NCBI GenBank assembly: GCA_013791955.1
Contig: VMSW01000010.1
Location: 124,001 to 188,000, forward strand
Direction of reading: 5' to 3'
DNA from: Propionicimonas sp.
Lineage (GTDB): Bacteria; Actinomycetota; Actinomycetes; Propionibacteriales; Propionibacteriaceae
DNA length: 64,000 nt
Positions within the stretch are counted from its first letter, which is position 1. Every line of letters starts with the position of its first letter. The notes under the pieces were generated by a model, which did not search any database, had not been told where the DNA came from, and worked only from the letters and a program-made list of their open reading frames with translations. The translations under genes and the position numbers were made by a program. Shown here piece by piece: positions 15,594-23,743 of this stretch.

Positions 15594-16832
15594 ATGATCC
15601 GCACCCGCACCATCGCCTTGGCAGTGGCCGTCCCCATGCTCGTAGCCGGCACGGTCACGCTCGCCGCAGCCCACGAAGCCACCGAACGTACCCCAGAGGT
15701 GTGGCAGGTCAACCAGCGCCTGCTGATCTCTGATTCGGCCACCGGAAACATCATCGTGCTCGACGACGGCGCCATTCGCGACGAACTCTCCACCCCGCCC
15801 TCGGCGATCAGCCTGGCCCGCTCAGAGGACGGCAAGTACGCCTACGCGATTCGCGGACGCAACACCGACCGCGATCACGTGACCATGATCGACACCGCCT
15901 ATGACGAAAGCACCGGCCAGGCGCGACGTCCTTATGTGGCGCGCACCTGGGTGACGGTTTCGGCTGGCGGAGTGCATGACGGCCACCTGCCGGTGGTGAA
16001 CGGCAAGACTGCGCTCTCGATGGAAGCCACCGGCGAGCTGCAGCTGCTGAACGAGGCGGGCATCTCTGGTTTGGGCAGCGCAGATGCGGGCACCCTGAAG
16101 GTCGGACGCCCGGGCCACTACACCTACCTCACGGTGAAATCGAAGAGCGGCGCCGAGCTGTTGCACGCTGGTTCCACCGCAGGCAACACCACCGTGATCG
16201 ACACCGCCTCGGGCAAGAGCATCGCCACCGATGGCGCCTGCCCAGGTCTGCATGGCGGGGCGGTCAGTGCCGATGGCACCCAGGTGGTCTTCGCCTGCTC
16301 CACCGGCCTGCTGGTGGCACCGGCTGATCCGGCCAGTGGCTCTTCGAAGTTGGTGGCCTACCCCGGCGCTGATCGAGATGGGTCGGTCTACCACGGCACC
16401 GGCTCGGTGTTGTGGGCCACCAACGGTGGCAAGACCAGCCTTGATCGCATCGAGACCGCTGGTGGTCTGGTGAGCGTCAAGGCGGTGCCGCTGGCCAATC
16501 GGTTCTCGCCGCGCAACGAGCTGGCCACGGCGTCCGTCCCAGAGACTGATCGGCTGTACGTGCTCACCTACCAGGGCTACCTGCAGGTGCGTGCTGGTGA
16601 TTCCGGGGCGCTGCTGCGCGAGATCAAGGTGATGCCAGCCATCGCTTTGGATGCGGAAGAGACCACGGAGGCGGCCACCAATCCTGATCTGGCCGTGGCC
16701 AGTGACCGGGTTTATGTCACGGTGCCGAGCGCCGGAAAGCTGGTGTCGGTGAGCCTGGACGGTCGCCGCATCGTGCAGCGAATCAAGCTTGGCGGCGAGC
16801 CCACCCGAATGGTGCTGCTCGAACGCCAGTGA
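15594..16832 (+). CDS. aztD: AztD-like periplasmic/exported zinc metallochaperone
   Basis: 412 residues from the ATG at 15594 (a GTG two codons earlier is possible). A signal peptide (about 1-27, ending LAAAHEA) is followed by a beta-propeller-like repeat region. The segment GACPGLHGGAV with VVFACSTGLLV matches the cysteine-containing core of AztD proteins, and GGVHDGHLPVV matches their histidine loop. AztD carries zinc to the AztC solute-binding protein of AztABC importers. No aztABC genes lie in this window, so this is an orphan. The Zur-like box just upstream supports zinc-starvation control. Confidence 0.7.
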   Translation: MIRTRTIALAVAVPMLVAGTVTLAAAHEATERTPEVWQVNQRLLISDSATGNIIVLDDGAIRDELSTPPSAISLARSEDGKYAYAIRGRNTDRDHVTMIDTAYDESTGQARRPYVARTWVTVSAGGVHDGHLPVVNGKTALSMEATGELQLLNEAGISGLGSADAGTLKVGRPGHYTYLTVKSKSGAELLHAGSTAGNTTVIDTASGKSIATDGACPGLHGGAVSADGTQVVFACSTGLLVAPADPASGSSKLVAYPGADRDGSVYHGTGSVLWATNGGKTSLDRIETAGGLVSVKAVPLANRFSPRNELATASVPETDRLYVLTYQGYLQVRAGDSGALLREIKVMPAIALDAEETTEAATNPDLAVASDRVYVTVPSAGKLVSVSLDGRRIVQRIKLGGEPTRMVLLERQ

Positions 16833-16837
16833 AGTGT

Positions 16838-16885
16838 GGTGAGCCCGGCGCTCGGCACAACCCGATGGGGGACGCCGGGCTCACC
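16838..16885 (+). terminator. Hairpin after the AztD-like gene
   Basis: A 13-bp stem, GGTGAGCCCGGCG (16838-16850) with CGCCGGGCTCACC (16873-16885), and a 22-nt loop directly after the stop codon. Likely rho-independent in function though it lacks a U-tract. Confidence 0.7.
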
Positions 16886-17154
16886 CTTCAAGGCCCGAAC
16901 GGTTACGAATGCCCGGTCGGTAAACCCCGTTGGGCGGGGACGGTTAGCCTCCTGCACCCTGCCCAACGAGCCGGCCAGCTCAGGGAACTGGTTGGTTAGT
17001 TCCCTGAGCTGGCCGAAGGGTCTGTGGGCGCGCGCCAGTCGAAGGGTCTGTGGGCCCGCCCCAGTTCCCTGAGCTTGTCGAAGGGTCGACAACCCAGCCA
17101 GGTCTGCGGCGTGTCGCGGGACGAGATCGGCCCGCTAGGGCGTTTGGTTTCGTT
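16886..17154. repeat. Intergenic gap with repeat copies before glutaminase
   Basis: The full gene-free gap is 16833-17154 (322 nt). After the hairpin it holds one inverted copy (16977-16991), a direct copy near 17000 and a full copy near 17062-17090 of the CCCTGAGCTTGTCGAAGGG family, with a degenerate duplicated GTCGAAGGGTCTGTGGG stretch. I see no gene here; an open frame running through it into glutaminase is only translated repeat. Confidence 0.8.
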
Positions 17155-18108
17155 GTGACTCAGATTTCCCCTGCCAGGTTTGCGCCGAGTGATGTCGTCG
17201 AACGGGCGCTCGATGCCGCCTACGTCCAGGCTCGTCAAGTGAGCGAGGGCCACAACTCCCAGGTCTATCCAGCGCTGGCCCAAGCCGACCCGGAGTTGTT
17301 CGGCCTGAGTGTGGTGGCCACCGATGGCCGGGTGTGGGATCGCGGCGATGCCGAGGCTGGCTTCGCGTTCATGAGCGTGGCCAAGCCGTTCACTTTCGCC
17401 CTGGTGGCTGCCCACCTTGGCGCTGGACGGGCTCGCGCCGAGTTGGGCGTGAACGCCACCGGGGCGGCCTTCAACGCAGTCGAGCCGGTGCTGGCCGGTG
17501 ATGGCCGAACCAATCCGATGGTGAATCCTGGGGCGATCGCGGCATGCAGCCGCCTGCCGGGGGCCTCGGAAGCGGAGAAGTGGACGCATCTGCTCGACGG
17601 TCTTTCGGCTTTCGCTGGTCGCCGCTTAGCGCTCGATGTTGAGCTCTACGACAACGTGATGGCCACCAATGTGCGCAACCGCGAGCTCATCGGGGCCTTG
17701 GCGAAACAGGGTCAGTTGGTCGGTGATGCCGAAGAGGCGCTGGTGCTGTATTCGAAGCAGAGCTGCGTGTTGGTGAGCGCGCACGACTTGGCCGTGATGG
17801 GCGCCACTTTGGCCAATGGTGGGGTGAACCCGGTGACCGGGGTGCGGGTGATCGGGGCCGAGCTGATTCGGCCGGTGTTGGCGGTGATGATCACTGCCGG
17901 GCTGTATGAGAAATCTGGGGAGTGGCTCTACGACGTGGCCCTGCCGGCCAAGACCGGCCTCGGTGGCGGCATCGTCACCGTCGCGCCCGGATTGGCCGGT
18001 ATCGGTGGCTTCTCCCCGCGAATTGATGCCGGGGCCAACACCGTCCGTGGGATGCGGGCGACCGCCCAGTTAGCCGCCGATCTTGGGCTGGGCCTGTTCG
18101 GCACCTAA
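17155..18108 (+). CDS. glsA: Glutaminase (beta-lactamase-like fold)
   Basis: 317 residues from the GTG at 17155, close to the usual 305-320. The serine-dependent glutaminase converts glutamine to glutamate and ammonia. The S-x-x-K motif is FMSVAKPF with S74 and K77; further family blocks are RTNPMVNPGAIA, YDNVMATNVRN, and TGLGGGIVTVAP near the C terminus. No convincing ribosome site precedes the GTG, so translation may be leaderless. It stands alone between two repeat blocks. Confidence 0.92.
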   Translation: MTQISPARFAPSDVVERALDAAYVQARQVSEGHNSQVYPALAQADPELFGLSVVATDGRVWDRGDAEAGFAFMSVAKPFTFALVAAHLGAGRARAELGVNATGAAFNAVEPVLAGDGRTNPMVNPGAIAACSRLPGASEAEKWTHLLDGLSAFAGRRLALDVELYDNVMATNVRNRELIGALAKQGQLVGDAEEALVLYSKQSCVLVSAHDLAVMGATLANGGVNPVTGVRVIGAELIRPVLAVMITAGLYEKSGEWLYDVALPAKTGLGGGIVTVAPGLAGIGGFSPRIDAGANTVRGMRATAQLAADLGLGLFGT

Positions 18109-18140
18109 ACAGTTTGAGAGGCCGCGTTCACCCCGACCAA

Positions 18141-18252
18141 GTTGGCTGAGCCCACCAAAGTTGGCTGAGCCCACCAAAGTTGGCTGAGCCTGTCGAAGCC
18201 CCCGACCCTTCGACAAGCTCAGGGATCTGGTTGGACGGCTCAGGGATCTGGG
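18141..18252. repeat. Repeat block of the GTTGGCTGAGCC variant
   Basis: Three tandem GTTGGCTGAGCC units, one full repeat and one inverted copy (CCCTTCGACAAGCTCAGGG at 18206-18224) between convergent glutaminase and LysM genes. The GTTGGCTGAGCCTGTCGAAG form shares its core with the CAGTTCCCTGAGCTTG form. Likely a two-way terminator. Confidence 0.85.
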
Positions 18253-18284
18253 TGGACGGTTCGCGGGTCCGTATCGGCAGCTTT

Positions 18285-21065
18285 TCAGGCGCGAGCGCGG
18301 GCCCGTCCCTCGATCACCTGTTGGCATAGCTCGACGGTTTCGGGCATCAGGTCCACTCCGAGGACGCGAGCCTGGCGGGTGAGCTGATTCACCAGGCGTT
18401 CGACGTCGCTCAGGTTGCCAGCCTGATACTCAGTGCGCAGCCGGGCACGCAGCAGCAGTTCGTCTTCTGGGGCGACCACTAGGGCGCGGGCGGCGGCCCA
18501 CCTAGCCAGCTCTATGTCTCCATTAGTAAGGGCCCGCTCGACCAGCACCACGCCCACATCACGCAGGGCGGCGGCCATCTCGGTGCGAAGCTCCTCGGCC
18601 CAGTACCACTGGCCGGGAGCGGCATCGGCCAGCGGGGCCCCGCGCACCAACTGCAACGCAGCCACCAGCGTGCTGTCGGCCACCCGCTTCAGGCCGGGGG
18701 CGAGCAGCACTTGGAGTTCCTGCCAGTCTGAGCTGACGCCGGGGTGCAGGCTGATGCGGCCGGAGTAGGCCTCAGGTAGGTAGGCCTCACCAGCCTCATC
18801 GGTGCCCAACCAGTTGCGCAGTCGACTCAGATTCGATCTGCGGGTGGTCTCGGCAGTGGAAAGCCCTGTTGCCATCTGAGTGGCGGTGCTGCCGGGGTGT
18901 TCCAGCATCCAGGCACAAAGCTCGGTCAGTTGCTGCCGCGATCGGGACGGTTCCGGTCCGCGGGCGCCATGCAGCTCAGCTGGGCCGATCACCATCAGTC
19001 GAGGGTGCACGGCCGGTTCGACGAGCCTGACGATGTCCACTTCTTCCCCGTCTCGGATTGGCAGCGGATAGACGTTGTCTTCGGCCCACCAGGGAGCCGG
19101 GACGGGTTCGGCGTCGGTTAGGAGTTCACCCAAGTGAGCGCGCACTTCAGCATCGATGGCATGCGCGGCCAGACTCCCCGGACGCCCGGCCAACCGGCCC
19201 TGCGGTCGACTAACCTCGCCGCCAACCTCCCATTGCGCCGGCGATTCAGCGCTGGCCCCGAGGATCACCGCGACGCCGAGCAGTTCGCCGGCTAGTAGCG
19301 CTTCCAACTCTGCGACGACCTCGGCGCTCACCTCGTCCAGGAAGCAGAAGACGTAGGCGGCCACCGCATCAGCGCGATCAGGATCTACTCGAAGTTCGCT
19401 CAGTGTGGCTTTGCTCAACGCCTGTCGACGCCGGGCCACCACCTGTCGAAGCTTGGCCAAGGCCAGCTCCACCCCAGCGACTTGCACCCGATCATCGCCG
19501 GCCAGGCCGATCAAACCGGCACCAGCACCGGACACCACCAACCGGGTCTCCGCGCTCCAGGGCGCGCAGGCGAGCTCGATGCCCATTGCAGTTAGCGCGT
19601 TGCGGCGTTGGTCGTCATCACCGGCCACCCCTAACACCCGGGACCGCTCGGTATCGATCAGCAGCACCTCGCCGTCCTCGGCGGTGCCCAAGCTCACCAG
19701 GGCGGGATACGGGCAGGGATGATCACTGTCAGGCAGTGCCGGCCGCACCGGAGCTAGCCACCGGTCGGCGTCCCCGGCGAAACCGAAGGGCGGCGGGCTG
19801 GCGGGCTCGGCCCAATCCAGAGTGATCTCGTCGACCCCCACTCGGACGTTGGCCAGCGCGGGCAGTGGCTGGCCGTGCTCGAAGCAATGCCGCCCGACCT
19901 GCCGCAATGCAGCCACTAGGGCGATGAGCGCCTCTGGGTCTTCGCTGGCGCGTAGTTCGGTGCGCAGTCGGTCGGCGCCCTCGCTGGCCAGCGGCAGCCG
20001 ACGGCCCAACGGCCGCTCGCGTTGGCGTAGCGCGCGCCGAAGCTCAAGGGTGCCAACCACCGCGGCCGCTGCCAGCGTGCCCACGGTCAGCGGAGCCGTG
20101 GCTGGGCTGGAGTCCTCTGCTTGGTCTTCGGTCGGGACCTCGGGAGCGGGCGGCGTCGGCGCAGCTTCGACGGGCAGCGCGTCCACGTCGGGACGGACCC
20201 GACGCTCGCCGTCGGCTGGGGACGGGCGAGCTTCCGCGGGAGTAGCGGAGGAGACGGGTGGGCGCTGAGCTTTCCCGGCGGGCAGGTGCAGCTTCCAGCC
20301 GATCTCGATGTGATCGGGGTCGGTGATGATGTCGTTGGCGGCAGCGATCCTGGGCCATTTCGCGGCACTGCCAAGATGCTCCTGTGCCAACTCGCTGAGG
20401 GTGTCGCCCTTCTTCACCCGCACCGTTTCGCTGTCGTCGCTGTCGCCGCTGGGGGCGCCCAAGGCGGTGGCGGTGGCTGGCAGATTCAGCTTGGTACCCG
20501 GTTGCAGGTCCTGGAGCGGATCGGCGAGTTGAGGGTTGAGGTCACTCAGCATCCGCCACTGGCGGCCATCACCAAACAGTCGCTCTGCGATCGTCCACAG
20601 GTCATCGCCGGCCGCCACGAGGTAGCCGGGTAGCTCGGCTTCCGCTGGTGCTGGGGACGGTTCCTGAGCAGCTGGCGCGATTGGAGACGGGTTCGCCTCT
20701 GCCACCCGCTCGGCTGCCACTTGAGCCATCGGCTCCCCCGAAGTCATCACCTCGGCCACCGGCAAAGCGGCAAGCACGAGAGCCAGCAAGCCGCCAGCGA
20801 GGAATTGCAGCATCCCGAATCCAGGTAGGCGCACCACCCGTCCGGTCAGCTGGGCGAGCAGTTCGGCCACGGTGGCAACGCTGAACGCCCCCCAGGCCGC
20901 CCACCCGAGCAGAGTGAGTGTCGCCAGCAGCAGTGAGCCATCATCGGCGCGCAACCCCGCAAGCTCAGCGGGGTAACGTCCCCAAGCGGCCAAAGCTGCC
21001 GGTGAGCCAACGATCCCCAGGAGCAGGACGGTGGCCGCTGCCACCGCGCGAATCCAGCGCATCAT
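18285..21065 (-). CDS. Membrane protein with two LysM domains and a SARP/BTAD-like C terminus
   Basis: 926 residues. Three hydrophobic helices (about 5-27, 42-62, 88-110) precede two LysM domains (about 147-195 and 215-264; WTIAERLFGDGRQW and GDTLSELAQEHLG), a Pro-rich spacer and another helix (about 322-338). The C-terminal third has a winged-helix-like part (LTELCAWMLEHPGSTATQMATGL) and a BTAD/TPR-like helical region (ALTNGDIELARWAAARAL). LysM binds peptidoglycan. The protein ends the Tad operon; its start overlaps the TadE-like gene stop by 4 nt. It may anchor or regulate the pilus at the wall; the role is inferred. Confidence 0.83.
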   Translation of the reverse strand: MMRWIRAVAAATVLLLGIVGSPAALAAWGRYPAELAGLRADDGSLLLATLTLLGWAAWGAFSVATVAELLAQLTGRVVRLPGFGMLQFLAGGLLALVLAALPVAEVMTSGEPMAQVAAERVAEANPSPIAPAAQEPSPAPAEAELPGYLVAAGDDLWTIAERLFGDGRQWRMLSDLNPQLADPLQDLQPGTKLNLPATATALGAPSGDSDDSETVRVKKGDTLSELAQEHLGSAAKWPRIAAANDIITDPDHIEIGWKLHLPAGKAQRPPVSSATPAEARPSPADGERRVRPDVDALPVEAAPTPPAPEVPTEDQAEDSSPATAPLTVGTLAAAAVVGTLELRRALRQRERPLGRRLPLASEGADRLRTELRASEDPEALIALVAALRQVGRHCFEHGQPLPALANVRVGVDEITLDWAEPASPPPFGFAGDADRWLAPVRPALPDSDHPCPYPALVSLGTAEDGEVLLIDTERSRVLGVAGDDDQRRNALTAMGIELACAPWSAETRLVVSGAGAGLIGLAGDDRVQVAGVELALAKLRQVVARRRQALSKATLSELRVDPDRADAVAAYVFCFLDEVSAEVVAELEALLAGELLGVAVILGASAESPAQWEVGGEVSRPQGRLAGRPGSLAAHAIDAEVRAHLGELLTDAEPVPAPWWAEDNVYPLPIRDGEEVDIVRLVEPAVHPRLMVIGPAELHGARGPEPSRSRQQLTELCAWMLEHPGSTATQMATGLSTAETTRRSNLSRLRNWLGTDEAGEAYLPEAYSGRISLHPGVSSDWQELQVLLAPGLKRVADSTLVAALQLVRGAPLADAAPGQWYWAEELRTEMAAALRDVGVVLVERALTNGDIELARWAAARALVVAPEDELLLRARLRTEYQAGNLSDVERLVNQLTRQARVLGVDLMPETVELCQQVIEGRARARA

Positions 21066-21478
21066 TTCCGCCCTCGATAGCTGTCCACGACTTCGCTGGA
21101 GGTGGCTGACACCAGCACGGTGCCAGGCCAGCCCGGCACCAGCACGTCAGCCAGTGGTACTTCGCAACGCGCGGTCACCTCAACCCGTCCTGGGGAGCCG
21201 ACCGGCGCGGCGAACGCGCTGGTGTTGGTCTGGATGGAAAGGGTCTGGCAGCGCAATCCACCGACCGCTGCCTGGGCCCCGGCCAAGCGCTTGGCGGCTA
21301 CTTGGGCCGACCCGGCGGTCCGTTCCAGGGACGCGGCGCGGGCCGCAGCCCCAGCGACCTGCTCCACCGCGCCGCGGGCCAGCCAGACCCGGGCACCGCC
21401 GATGATGATGCCGAAAAGCAGCACCAGAGCCGGCACCATCAGGGCAAACTCGACAGTCAGCGTGCCGCGTTGTCTCAT
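21062..21478 (-). CDS. TadE-family minor pseudopilin
   Basis: 138 residues from the ATG at 21476-21478, with AGGAGG upstream. The longer open frame reaching 21973 has no pilin features. The N terminus RGTLTVEFALMVPALVLLFG is a canonical TadE signature: prepilin cleavage after the Gly, Glu at +5 and a single helix. The secreted part has two cysteines. TadE-like pseudopilins are processed by a prepilin peptidase and needed for pilus assembly. Its start overlaps the upstream gene by 4 nt. Confidence 0.88.
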   Translation of the reverse strand: MRQRGTLTVEFALMVPALVLLFGIIIGGARVWLARGAVEQVAGAAARAASLERTAGSAQVAAKRLAGAQAAVGGLRCQTLSIQTNTSAFAAPVGSPGRVEVTARCEVPLADVLVPGWPGTVLVSATSSEVVDSYRGRK

Positions 21479-21822
21479 CGCAGCGCCTCCTGTGGCAAGA
21501 CTGCTTGGGCCACTATTTGGCCTTGTCCGACGTCGAAGAACACCGGTGCGCGTCCGGTGACCGTGACTACCACCAGGTCGCCAGACATCACGGTTGAGAT
21601 GACAACCCCCTGCAAACCCCCGCTGGCCGCCACTCGCTGGCCAGCGGCGATCGCGTCCCCTGCTCCGGCGGCTTTCAGATCGGCGACAGTGGCTGCTGCT
21701 TGGCCAGCCACGGTGCGGGCATGCAGCCACACGCCGAGCTGCACCAGGCCGAGCACCAGCAGCAGGATGGCCGGGGTCAGCACAGCCCACTGGGTCGATT
21801 CGGAGACGCCGCGTTGGTTCAC
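21475..21822 (-). CDS. TadE/TadG-like pseudopilin
   Basis: 115 residues starting at a GTG that overlaps the previous small gene's stop (GTGA). RGVSESTQWAVLTPAILLLV is a prepilin-like N terminus, with one hydrophobic helix and a short extracytoplasmic part. The Glu is at +4 after the Gly rather than +5, so it is a divergent member. Operon position between the Flp-like and TadE genes supports a minor-pilin role. Confidence 0.8.
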   Translation of the reverse strand: MNQRGVSESTQWAVLTPAILLLVLGLVQLGVWLHARTVAGQAAATVADLKAAGAGDAIAAGQRVAASGGLQGVVISTVMSGDLVVVTVTGRAPVFFDVGQGQIVAQAVLPQEALR

Positions 21823-21995
21823 GGGTGCGGCAACTTCGCGTTGACGTAGACGGTGATGGCGGCGCCAACCGTGATGGCGATGCCCACCACGACGCCAGTG
21901 AGAATGGCAATTTCGGTCGACTGGGAAAGACCGCGTTCGTCGCGCCGCGGGGCGGGCCCGGCCAAGAAGCCAATCAGCAGGTGCAGGGCTTTCAT
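21819..21995 (-). CDS. Flp-like small pilin subunit (58 residues)
   Basis: A short gene with AAGGAGATG just before its ATG (21993-21995). The 58-residue product has a basic leader (PRRDER), a cleavage-like Gly followed by LSQSTE with Glu at +6, then one helix (IAILTGVVVGIAITVGAAI) and a short tail. That layout matches Flp-type or DUF4244-like pilins of actinobacterial Tad loci. It sits between tadC and the TadE genes, where the major pilin is usually encoded. It overlaps the next start by 4 nt. Confidence 0.78.
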   Translation of the reverse strand: MKALHLLIGFLAGPAPRRDERGLSQSTEIAILTGVVVGIAITVGAAITVYVNAKLPHP

Positions 21996-22025
21996 CTCAT
22001 CTCCTTCAGTTGCGGTCTTCGGGGA

Positions 22026-22901
22026 TCAGCCGGCGAGTAGCCGAAGCATCGGGGGGACCAGAAAGAAGCCGGCGAAGACCAGGGCTGGCACGACCATGAA
22101 GAAGGTCATTCGCTCTGAGATGGCCGCAGCCGTGACCTTTGCGTCGGTGAGGTGGGCATCGCGTAGTTCCTTGACGCGAGCCTGAAGGGCGGACGCCAGC
22201 GAAGCGCCCGATTCGTCCAGGCTCATCACGTCGGCGATATCGGCCAAGGCGGGTAGCTTCAGCTCAGCCGCCAGCTGCTTCAACTCCGCGTAGGGGGCGC
22301 GTTGCTGCAGGCGGGCGCGCTCGAGGGCTTCGCGGATCGCGGCGAAGACGGTGATGTCGCTCACAGCCGCTGCCGCCCGCAGTGCCTGGGCACCGGAGCG
22401 GTTGGCCAATCGTTCCAGGGTCACCAGATCGAAATAGGTGAGCAGCGCTTCGGTGGCGTCCTCGGTGGCGTCTTGCTCGCCGGAGGCCACTAGCAGGTCG
22501 GGAAGAAAAAAGCCCGCCAGGCCCAGGGGTAGGGCTGCCACGGCCACGGCTGCGGCGCCGACACCCAACACCCAGGCGCCGAGGACGGAAACGAAAAGCG
22601 GTGCGGTAACCCCGATGATCGCGCCGATGGCCTTGTAGGTGAAGTGCCGTTCAATGGGGCGTCCGATCATCCGCAGCCGCCTGGCGGTTTCGTCGCTGAC
22701 TGGACGGCGTAGTCGGGTCTGCAGCCAGGAGCCGAGGAGATCAGGGCCAGGCGCAGGGGTGGGCTGGGAGAGGCGCCCGTCCAACAGATCCAAGGCATCG
22801 CCGAGTCGGGGCGCGCTGGGAATCAGAGTTCCGCCGATGATCGCCCAGGCCCCAAAGGCAATCAGGACGCCGCTGAATGCGGCCCACAACACCGAGCTCA
22901 T
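22026..22901 (-). CDS. tadC: Tad secretion inner-membrane protein, type II secretion F domain (TadC-like)
   Basis: 291 residues with membrane segments near 8-26, 104-140 and the C terminus, framing a cytoplasmic helical GspF/TadC domain (LEERA-type helices such as IREALERARLQQRAPYAELKQ). In Tad systems TadB and TadC form the membrane platform that couples the TadA motor to pilin polymerisation. The start overlaps tadB by 4 nt. Confidence 0.88.
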   Translation of the reverse strand: MSSVLWAAFSGVLIAFGAWAIIGGTLIPSAPRLGDALDLLDGRLSQPTPAPGPDLLGSWLQTRLRRPVSDETARRLRMIGRPIERHFTYKAIGAIIGVTAPLFVSVLGAWVLGVGAAAVAVAALPLGLAGFFLPDLLVASGEQDATEDATEALLTYFDLVTLERLANRSGAQALRAAAAVSDITVFAAIREALERARLQQRAPYAELKQLAAELKLPALADIADVMSLDESGASLASALQARVKELRDAHLTDAKVTAAAISERMTFFMVVPALVFAGFFLVPPMLRLLAG

Positions 22902-23743
22902 GCCGCCCTCCGCAAGATCCGCTGCCGAGGACGCGGCAGGGTCATCCGGCGAAGGAAGAGCAGTGAGGCGAGGTAGGCCGACACCAGCCCAGCGAGGATC
23001 ACCTGGCCAACGGGGCTGCCGAACGGAGCGAAGAAGGAGCCACCGAAGACCAGCGCCAAGCCCAACACCACCGCCGTGATGAGGGTCACCTGCCGCACCA
23101 CGAAGCGAGGTTTGGCGCGCTCGGTGCTGATCTCCCGCAGGGCCCGCAGCCGGTCTTGAAGGTTGTCGGCCAACGCGGTCAGCGTGGCACCGGCCCCGGT
23201 GCCACCCCGCTGGGCCGCCAGGGCCAGAGCGGCCAGGACGGCGTCGGCATCAGGACTGTCGAGCTCGTCGGCCATCGCCCACAGTGACTGCTCGATGCTC
23301 CAGCGGTCGTCGAGGCGGGCGGAGAGTCGGCGCAGGTGGTTGGCGAGCAGCGGTGGCGCCTGGCGCACCGAAATTCGGATCGCGTCAGAAATCGAGCGGC
23401 CGGTGGGCAGTAGCGACCCGAGGGTGCGCACCCAGCGGTCAATGGCCTGGAGCAACTCCAGCTCACGATTGGGTGGTGCGGCGAGCAGCAGCGGCAGCAC
23501 CAAGGCCACGCCCGGGACGATGAGCACCAGCAGCCACCAGCCGGTGAACCCGGCCGCGACTACGCCAGCCACCACTGCGGCGAGTACCGAAATCCAGCGC
23601 CGCCGGGTGGACTTATCCACAGAAGTTGTCCACATCCGTGTGGATAACCTGGGGATAGTTGGCGATGGGCTGTTGAAACCTTTGATCACTACGACTACTC
23701 CGCCGAAGATCAGCACCCCGCAGAACACCGCCACCGCGATCAC
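22898..23743 (-). CDS. tadB: Tad secretion inner-membrane protein, type II secretion F domain (TadB-like)
   Basis: 281 residues. An N-terminal helix (about 2-20), a helix pair near 58-90 and two C-terminal helices surround a T2SSF domain with GRSISDAIRISVRQAPPLLA and LAALALAAQRGGTGAGATL. It is the partner of the next gene's product. The gene begins inside the tadA stop. Order tadA-tadB-tadC is the actinobacterial standard. Confidence 0.88.
   Translation of the reverse strand: MIAVAVFCGVLIFGGVVVVIKGFNSPSPTIPRLSTRMWTTSVDKSTRRRWISVLAAVVAGVVAAGFTGWWLLVLIVPGVALVLPLLLAAPPNRELELLQAIDRWVRTLGSLLPTGRSISDAIRISVRQAPPLLANHLRRLSARLDDRWSIEQSLWAMADELDSPDADAVLAALALAAQRGGTGAGATLTALADNLQDRLRALREISTERAKPRFVVRQVTLITAVVLGLALVFGGSFFAPFGSPVGQVILAGLVSAYLASLLFLRRMTLPRPRQRILRRAA

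Noticed and set aside
21062-21973. A 303-residue version of the TadE-like protein
   Set aside because: The first 165 residues overlap the two small pilin genes in another frame and have no pilin signal; the AGGAGG-preceded ATG at 21478 gives the real product.
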